In this document: in pieces, positions 57,480-64,000 of the stretch | Position numbering within the stretch: the stretch's first letter is position 1 | Layout: each line of letters begins with the position of its first letter | The notes under the pieces: generated by a model | The model's database searches: none | Told to the model about the DNA's origin: nothing | The model's input: the letters and a program-made list of their open reading frames with translations, nothing else | Position numbers and translations under genes: made by a program | Origin: Glutinoglossum americanum | Taxonomy: Eukaryota > Ascomycota > Geoglossomycetes > Geoglossales > Geoglossaceae | DNA length: 64,000 nt | Direction: 5' to 3' | Assembly: GCA_020080175.1 (NCBI GenBank) | Contig: JAGHQL010000068.1 | Coordinates: 1 to 64,000, forward strand

Positions 57480-58171
57480 ACTTACATTTCTACTCTCGTT
57501 GTGCCTTTTGCTTCCTTTCTACTCCTGCCATGATACTTTACACAAGTCATTTTAGCTCTGGACTTAGGAGTAGCACCGAGCCAACCCCTTCCCATGCCGA
57601 TCGTTATTACCTGCACTGTACCAAACGATACATTATGGATTCGACTATCGTCTGTGCCTGTTTCAACAGACATGTCAACTGTTTCTACTGCCAGCAGTTA
57701 AATAAGTGTTACCTTCTGGTAAGTCTTTCCCTATCTTTTAGTACCCTCATACTTTGTTTATGGCTCCTGCTAACTGTATGTAGGTACTTCCCGCCTTCCT
57801 AAGTTGCCTTCATCACCTCCAAGAGAAAACTACCAACCAATTGGCTACTGTGGCTCAGGCTCAGTAGCTTGGCCTCTTGACTTCTGCTCAGGCAACCTCT
57901 AAGGTCAACCTGAAAGACCAAATCATCACCTTCATCCTCTTTCAATAAACTTTCATCAGTCAGGTGAAGGCATACCTTTACTGTGCTAGCAATGTCTCTG
58001 CAGAAAAATACTGGCTCGTAGTGAAGATGAGGATCGCTAATACTCTTGAGTACTTAGTAATGGCAGTACACTACTATATAAGTACTTCCCCTCCTCCCCC
58101 CATGCCTACTATGCTAGGACTATACTAATACTACGTAGCTGCACCTAAAGATACACTAATTAGGGGAGAGG
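57480..58171 (+). mobile_element. Internal remnant of a plus-strand LTR element
   Basis: Degraded gag-like sequence on the plus strand (about 57800–58060) is followed by the purine tract AGGGGAGAGG and then directly by the LTR at 58172. That order matches the 3' end of an LTR element. The 5' part and 5' LTR were not found, so it is truncated. Confidence 0.5.
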
Positions 58172-58517
58172 TGTGACGGCTGCTTATATAAGCTGGCCGT
58201 GAAGGTTGGGTGCCACGGGCATTAAGGCTGAGCTAGCTCTAGGAAGCTGGTCACGATGAAGCAAGGGGGGGCCAGCCGTGTAGTACGACAGGAGGGTAGG
58301 CCTAATGGTCTTCAATAGTCTATCTAATATGATTATGGTATTGACTGATAAGGTTCTCTTCAGGACCCTCTTCGGCCTTCTATATATACTAATGGCTCTG
58401 AGGGACTCACGGTAGGGACCTGCCCGGTTCCCTCTATAGATGCGTACAGACCCCTCGCTATCAGCTATGCTTCCATTGGGAAGTCCTTATGATGCCCATA
58501 TGGTTCTCTCATCATCA

Positions 58518-59393
58518 TGTTATGGTGGCCACCAGGTAAGGGCCTGGTGGGCTACCAAACAAGTTGAGAAGGAGGGCTAGTCCTGAAGAAGGCCGGCAGA
58601 GCATAGGGGGGTCCACCTTATATGTAATACACTAAGCTAGTGACATATGAGGGGGGCCCACAAGGCCCCACCAATGACGTCATCATAGGAACTCCATATG
58701 AGAGCACGGCCGGCAAAGAAACCGCACGGGCATCATAGGAACTCTACATGGGAGCACAGCCGGCGGTGAAGGAACTGCACGGCATTATAGAAACTCTACA
58801 TAGGAGCATAGCCAGTGGTGAAGGAACCACACGGGTATCATAGAAACTTCATATAGAAGTACAGGCAGCGGCGGAAGACATGGCTGGTGATGAGAGAACT
58901 ACATGGGTATCATAAGGACTTCTCAATAGAAGTATGGCCATTGGCAAGGGGTCTGTACGCATTGTGGGGACAGTATAAGAGTCGGTTGGTAGGAGGATAT
59001 TTGTTCTTTTTCGAGTCTCGACTGCTAGAAATAGACAAGTTTTGCCAAGACAATAACAAAAAACACATGATCTCAACCTCAACAATTTGCTCCTTTTCGG
59101 GTTCAGATATCACCTCCATAGCGTCCATAGAGGGAACCGGGCAGGTCCCTACCCATGGGTCCCTCAGGGCTATTAGTATATATAGAAGTCCGAGGAGGGT
59201 CCGGAAGGGAACCTTATCGGTCAATACTATAATCACGTTAGATAGACTATTAAGGACTATTAGGCCTACCCTCCTGTCGTGCCACACGACCGGCCTCCCT
59301 TGCTCTATTGTGACCAGCCCTTTAGGGCTAGCTTGGCCTCGATGCCCACGGCACCCAACCTTCGCGGCCCAGCTTATATAAGTAGCTGTCACA
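58518..59393 (-). mobile_element. Nested LTR, opposite orientation
   Basis: An 876-base LTR whose minus strand begins TGTGACAGC at 59393 and ends at 58518. It is flanked by CATCA (58513–58517) and CACCG (59394–59398). These differ only by C/T and G/A changes and so are a plausible RIP-altered 5-base target duplication. No internal element sequence is present, so it is a solo LTR. Confidence 0.72.
58681..58965. repeat. Tandem repeat of about 51 bases inside the nested LTR
   Basis: About five degenerate units each hold CATCATAGGAACT, a TATGGGAGCA-like word and a GGCGGTGAAGGAA-like word. The outer LTR carries about four similar units in the opposite direction (59400–59600), and the solo LTR at 3923 has about one. 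Confidence 0.7.
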
Positions 59394-59768
59394 CACCGGC
59401 CATACCTTCCGCTGCTGCCCGTACTCTTATGTAAAGTTCCTATGATGTCCGTGCAATTCTTTCGCTGCCAGCCATACTCCTATATGGAGTTTTTATGATG
59501 CTCATGTGGTTCCTTCGCCATTAGCCATGCTCTCATGTGGAGTTCCTATAATATTCATATAGTTTCTTCATCGCCGGCCGTGCTCCTATATGAAGTTCCT
59601 TTATGACATCATTGGTGGGGCCTTGCGGGCCTCCTTCATATGCTACCGGCCTAGTGTATTACGTATAGGATAAACCCCCTTATACTCCGCTAGCCTTCCT
59701 CATGGCTAGCCCTCCTTCTCAACTTGTTTGGTGGCCCACCAGGCCCTTACCTGGTGGCCACCATGACA

Positions 59769-60550
59769 TCTTCATCGTTACTTTTAGTATTAGCATTTTT
59801 CAAGAAATAGTCCACCTCATCTTGAGTTGTGACCCCATCAGCTATTTTGTGCTCTCTTAGTATAGACGACGAGTAACTTTTGCTTTGTCTCGCCATTCCG
59901 AGCCTTTGTTAGGTTTCTAATATGGTGGCTAGACTGAGGAATGCACTCACTACTCCTTGAGATTATTTACTGAATACTATCTCAGTCATACTAATTTCTC
60001 TGGCTGGCAACATTTTACTAGTGGCTTGCAAATGAGCCTTCATTGCTTCTAATATAGTAGCAATAGGCTCCTTAGTATATTCGGATAAGCTTAATATCAT
60101 GGTGCATAGAGTCGCAAGGGGCAGAGCTCGCGAGCTTGGACCAATATGCAGTCCGTGCTCGAGCCAAGCTCGCAAGCTCTTTTTCTGATCAACAGAGTTG
60201 ACCCTTCAACCTCCATCGGTCAACACACCTCTTGTATATAGTTCATCTAATAGAAGTTACCCGGTGGCCCATATTCATCTACCTACTTAGCCCACCTGCC
60301 TCTGACATCTCGCCGGATCTCCTGCCGAGCCGTAACACTCATTTGAGCTTGAGAACTCATTCACAAGCCTACGAATAACCTCCCGAATGACCTCCTTGAG
60401 CCTCAAGTACCTGCAGCACCCCTCTAGGACCTGACACTTAACTTTAGCTTTTTCTATAGAGTAAAAAGAAATGCTCTAGTATCATCCTTCTAACTTCCCA
60501 ACAGTTAGTAGTTGGGTTTTTGTAAAGGGCTATCTGCTAGATTAGTAGCC
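59769..60550. other. AT-rich relic DNA inside the Gypsy fossil
   Basis: Degraded sequence lies between the nested LTRs and the readable pol remnant. A 70-codon minus-strand frame (60175–59963) is the longest and is probably part of a retroelement. No host gene is seen. Confidence 0.45.
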
Positions 60551-63500
60551 TCTTTTTGATATTTAATATTGAAATTAAAAGCAGAGTGCTATTCTGCCTA
60601 TCTAGCTTGACATCTTGACAATTTCTTTATCGTTATAAAGGCACAAAAATTGGCATGGTCTGTCAGTACTGTAATCAGGCATCCACTACCCTCCAGGTAG
60701 TGGTGCCAATACTTAAAAGCCTTCACAATCACTAATAATTCTTGGTCATAGGTCTTATAGTTGCACTTCATCAGTAATATCTTTTATGATCAAAATGCTA
60801 CCAGATGCCAATAAGTCTGTTTGGTTGAATTTACTGTCGAGTTACTGAGTTGGCTTAGTATAGCTATAATAGCAAATCTTAAGACATCTGTCTCTAACCT
60901 AATAGACTTGTCAGAGTCAAAATGAAGTAATACTGGTACTCATGTAAATGTGTCTTTAAGCCGTACGAATATCAGTCTAGCATCATCCGTTAAGTGGAAC
61001 GGTTCTGCCCCTTTCCCATCCTTGCTACTCTTAAGGAAGTTACTAAGGGGGCTGGCGATCTTAGAAAATCGAGCTATAAACTGTCAGTAAAAGTCCACAA
61101 ATCCCAAGAAGACCTGAACTTCCCTATAAGTTGTAGGTTCTAGCTACTCATTCATTGTCTTGACTAGGCCTGACTCTATCACTACCTCTTTTAAGCTGAT
61201 GACATACCTCAGAAAGTCAACTGTTATGACATTAAATTAATACTTAGGTAGCTTAACATATAGACCATATCTTCATAATCGTCGGAGTACCTTTGTCATA
61301 TACTAGTAGTGTGCTTCCGAGTCTTTTGAGTATATCAGAATATTATTCAGGTACACAATACATACTATATCTACTAAGCCTACCAATACCTTATTAATAT
61401 AGGCTTGGAATATCGCAGGGGTACTAGCAAGTTCGAATAGCATCACCAGGTACTCAAACTAGCCATATCTAGTACAGAATGCTATCTTCTACTCATCACC
61501 CTCTTTAATACATATGTGGTGGTAAGCATTCTATAAATCCAACTTAGTATATCTTTTAGCTCTGACCAGGTGATCCATGATTTCATTAATAAGAGGTATC
61601 AGGTATTGGTTCTTGCGAGTGACCTGGTTTAGACTCTGGTAGTCGATGCAAAGATAAAGTTTATCATCCTTCTTAGATATAAAAAGGATGGATACTCTCA
61701 TAGAGCTAGTGAATTCTCTGATCTACTTCCGCTTTAAGTTGTCATAGAGGTATTCTCATAAAACCTTGAGTTTATATCCTAACAGGTTATAGATTAGTCT
61801 ATGAGGAGAGTTACTACTCTCCAGATCAATGGCATACTCTTGGCACCCATGCGGTAGGAGGCGACCTGTATCTACCTCTGAAAAAATATCCTGAAATTCT
61901 TCATACTCTAATAGTAACTCAACTGAAGGGAAGTCCTCTACAGGTAGCAGGAGTATATAGCGGACAGCATACAAGTACCCAGCTTATGCCACTATGGCCA
62001 CAAACTTTGTAACTCTTGCTACCTTAGGAGGTACACTTCTCTCAGTATAGTACCAGGTTCCTTCACTCTAGTCGATATCGGAGTTTTGAGTCTATAGTCA
62101 TAGGAACTCTAAAATAACTTCATATCCCTTTATATCGATAATATAAAAGTGGTCTTGCTACTCCACGATATGGCCCCAACTGTCTATAATAGATATTATA
62201 GCATCATGTCCCCCATACATAAGGATTGTATACCTGCCCAGGCTGTAGACTGCCTTCGTACACTCTGCTAACTCACTCTAGGCAGACTCCTTAACAAATA
62301 TTTGTAATACAAAGTTAAGTTCTACTCTCGAGTCTATGAGTACTACCATCTTGTATCATGTCCTATCGCCAACCCATAGCTAAACTATTGTTTAAAGACT
62401 TGGAGTTGAGTATGTGGAGAAAGTTGTCATAGCTCTAAAATTTACAGACTTCTGTACTCCCTTGAACGATTCTAGCTGTGGTGCAGTAAGTTTCTTATAG
62501 CATTAACTTATGAAGTATTCTTGCTTACTACAAAAAAAACATTCTCTGCTCTTGCGTTGTCGGTTATGCTCTTCTGATATGAGGGTATTACCATCTTAGC
62601 ATTTCCCCTTTAAAGATTGCTCTCGCTTCTTCCCCTTATTCTGTTGGTGGTCCCTCTTATCGGACCTATCTAACCTTTGCTTTCTATATATCTTCCCGTC
62701 ATTCTCCTATCTTGTCACCTGATTGATAGCATTGGGGTCATCTCATAGGTTTACCTTAAACTATGTAGCTAAATTGATTAGCCCCTGCCATGTAGTCAAT
62801 ATCTTCTGATAATTAGCTAGCACTCGACATAGCTCTAGATTCAATTTAACAAAAAGATGCTGCTGTCGGTATTCATCAAAGTAGGGCAGCAAGTCTGCCT
62901 CAAGGTCATCCATATAACTAATGAATTACTTAATAGTCTGGTTGGGCTACTGCTGCATGTAGTCATAATGATGAAATTGTGTCGTAGCCCTTGTAATGAA
63001 GTCTTAGAGAATATCTATTAATAAAACCTTATGTTCTTCTCAGGTCGGCTGTGGAAGTTCTGAATTGACTTCCCAATGAATCTATGCATCTAGCGTCTCA
63101 CTGCGAAGAAACTGACTTACATAGAAGATCTTATAGTGATCTAGTTTGTATAGAACAAACTGTATTTGAAAAGCGATTTCGCATCGCTGAATATACTTCT
63201 TATACTTATACTGATTTCTACTGTCATAGTCTTCTAGCTTCTCGATCTTGAACCAATATGCTAGCTCAGAGACTTTCTGACGCTGTACTGATGACCTTAT
63301 GTCTTTAAAATCCACTTCCTTGTTGGCTGTTCGCTTGCTTCCAGCCATGCTACCAGTAGCTATACTTCGATCGTCCATAAGCATCAAGTTATTTAGCAAG
63401 CCCTTGGGCAGAAGGAATATTCTCGAGGTATGCTACTGTAGTTGCTCCACCTGCTCTTGTAACTTTCTTACTCATATCTGCTCTATCAAGGTGGCCCTCT

Positions 63501-63723
63501 CTTCTTTCAAGACATAGTGTCATTTAGCTAAGGACCTGATTGTATCTGATGGCTGCAAACTACTGATGTTATTCTGAGCTGTAGAGGATTTGACCACGGA
63601 TGGATCTTCGATAACTATCTGGTTCATAGATTCTGCTATTAGTTATATAGCCTTTGCACTATTGTCATTCTACTATATCGATACTGATGGACTACTTCTC
63701 ATTGGAAATAAAGCAATTAGAAC

Positions 63724-63898
63724 TGTTAGACCCTAACATAAGTTTGATGAGTTGCAGTAACAGTGTGCTAGCATCTACATAATTAGTATAACTACTACAG
63801 TTAAATGATCAAGTTATATAGTATTATGTCTTCATAGTACAGCTATATAAAGAACTAGAATCTATTGTCATTCAATATATAATAGAACTAATTGCTGT
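63724..63898 (-). repeat. Terminal direct repeat (right copy) of the Gypsy fossil
   Basis: Same 175-base repeat as 56678–56852, with most CG and CA sites changed to TA-rich forms. Confidence 0.8.
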
Positions 63899-64000
63899 AT
63901 ACTAAAAATATCATAAATCTCTTTTTGAGTTTTATGTGTATGTGCAGAAGTATTATCCTTTTAAACAATTGTACCCAGTCACTCTTTTTTATATTCTGAA

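Larger units (their letters stand above)
58172..59768 (+). mobile_element. LTR interrupted by a second LTR of the same family
   Basis: The outer LTR starts TGTGACGGC at 58172 and ends ATGACA at 59768, reading on the plus strand. It is split by an opposite-orientation LTR at 58518–59393. Its own parts total about 720 bases. It matches the solo LTR at 3923–4424 at both ends. The flanking bases do not form a target duplication, which agrees with it being the 3' end of the element to its left. Confidence 0.75.
56678..63898 (-). mobile_element. Ty3/Gypsy LTR-retrotransposon fossil with nested insertions
   Basis: Two 175-base direct repeats, 56678–56852 and 63724–63898, bound AT-rich DNA. Between them the minus strand carries degraded Gypsy parts: gag-like sequence about 63400–62700, a cysteine knuckle near 62540, and a reverse-transcriptase region about 61950–61000 (with PHRLIYNLL). 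The repeats begin TGTTAGACC and end ACTGT, so the far edge may be incomplete, and no target duplication was found. The copy is old and broken many times, and differences between the two terminal repeats are almost all C/T or G/A, as RIP produces. Other LTR sequences are inserted at 58.2–59.8 kb. Confidence 0.75.

Noticed and set aside
58681-59610. CRISPR-like array from the 51-base repeats
   Set aside because: The units are contiguous and degenerate, without spacers, and lie inside LTRs of a eukaryotic element.
1-64000. tRNA and rRNA genes
   Set aside because: No cloverleaf with a GGTTCRANTCC-type arm and no 5S-like block was recognised by eye; a covariance-model scan would be decisive.

Overview
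The window reads as nuclear DNA of a filamentous ascomycete (Pezizomycotina). Genes carry short GT–AG introns of about 44–110 bases with fungal-type branch sites, proteins match fungal families (methylcitrate-cycle enzymes, GH16, GT2, NLR-like, AAA with a long N-terminal region), and the repeats show the C-to-T / G-to-A decay expected from repeat-induced point mutation (RIP). I cannot name the species.

Layout. 1–1.2 kb: low-complexity DNA with a 36-base G run. 1.2–2.2 kb: a secreted, probably GPI-anchored PEBP-like protein (minus). 3.2–15.9 kb is an accessory, decayed stretch. It holds gene remnants, a solo LTR with a 5-base target duplication, a broken asparaginyl-tRNA-synthetase-like gene, an apparently intact small P-loop kinase whose two introns can be solved, an uncharacterised reading frame, and a truncated Ty3/Gypsy fossil. 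15.9–28.2 kb is gene-dense: a dienelactone hydrolase, a glutamine-synthetase-like enzyme, a short-chain dehydrogenase, and then a compact methylcitrate-cycle cluster. The cluster is 2-methylcitrate dehydratase (plus), 2-methylcitrate synthase (minus) and methylisocitrate lyase (plus), the last two diverging from a 429-base shared promoter. Together they turn propionyl-CoA plus oxaloacetate into pyruvate plus succinate, and all three appear to be mitochondrial.

28.2–32.3 kb and 33.7–36.6 kb are long, simple-sequence-rich spacers around a membrane-anchored GH16 glucanase. 36.6–39.8 kb encodes a multi-membrane GT2 glycosyltransferase. 40.9–45.7 kb holds a convergent pair: a large AAA ATPase and a two-exon NLR-like protein whose P-loop is degenerate. 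47.6–51.2 kb encodes a roughly 1.2-kb-residue protein ending in a UBA domain. 51.2–56.7 kb has no gene I can firmly support, only candidate frames and a G-rich minisatellite.

From about 56.7 kb to the end the DNA turns AT-rich. It is a nest of fossil LTR elements: a minus-strand Ty3/Gypsy copy bounded by 175-base direct repeats, with another LTR family inserted in it and a second LTR of that family inserted in the first. No CRISPR array, rRNA or tRNA was recognised. Every gene model below comes from reading splice sites and conserved motifs by eye.
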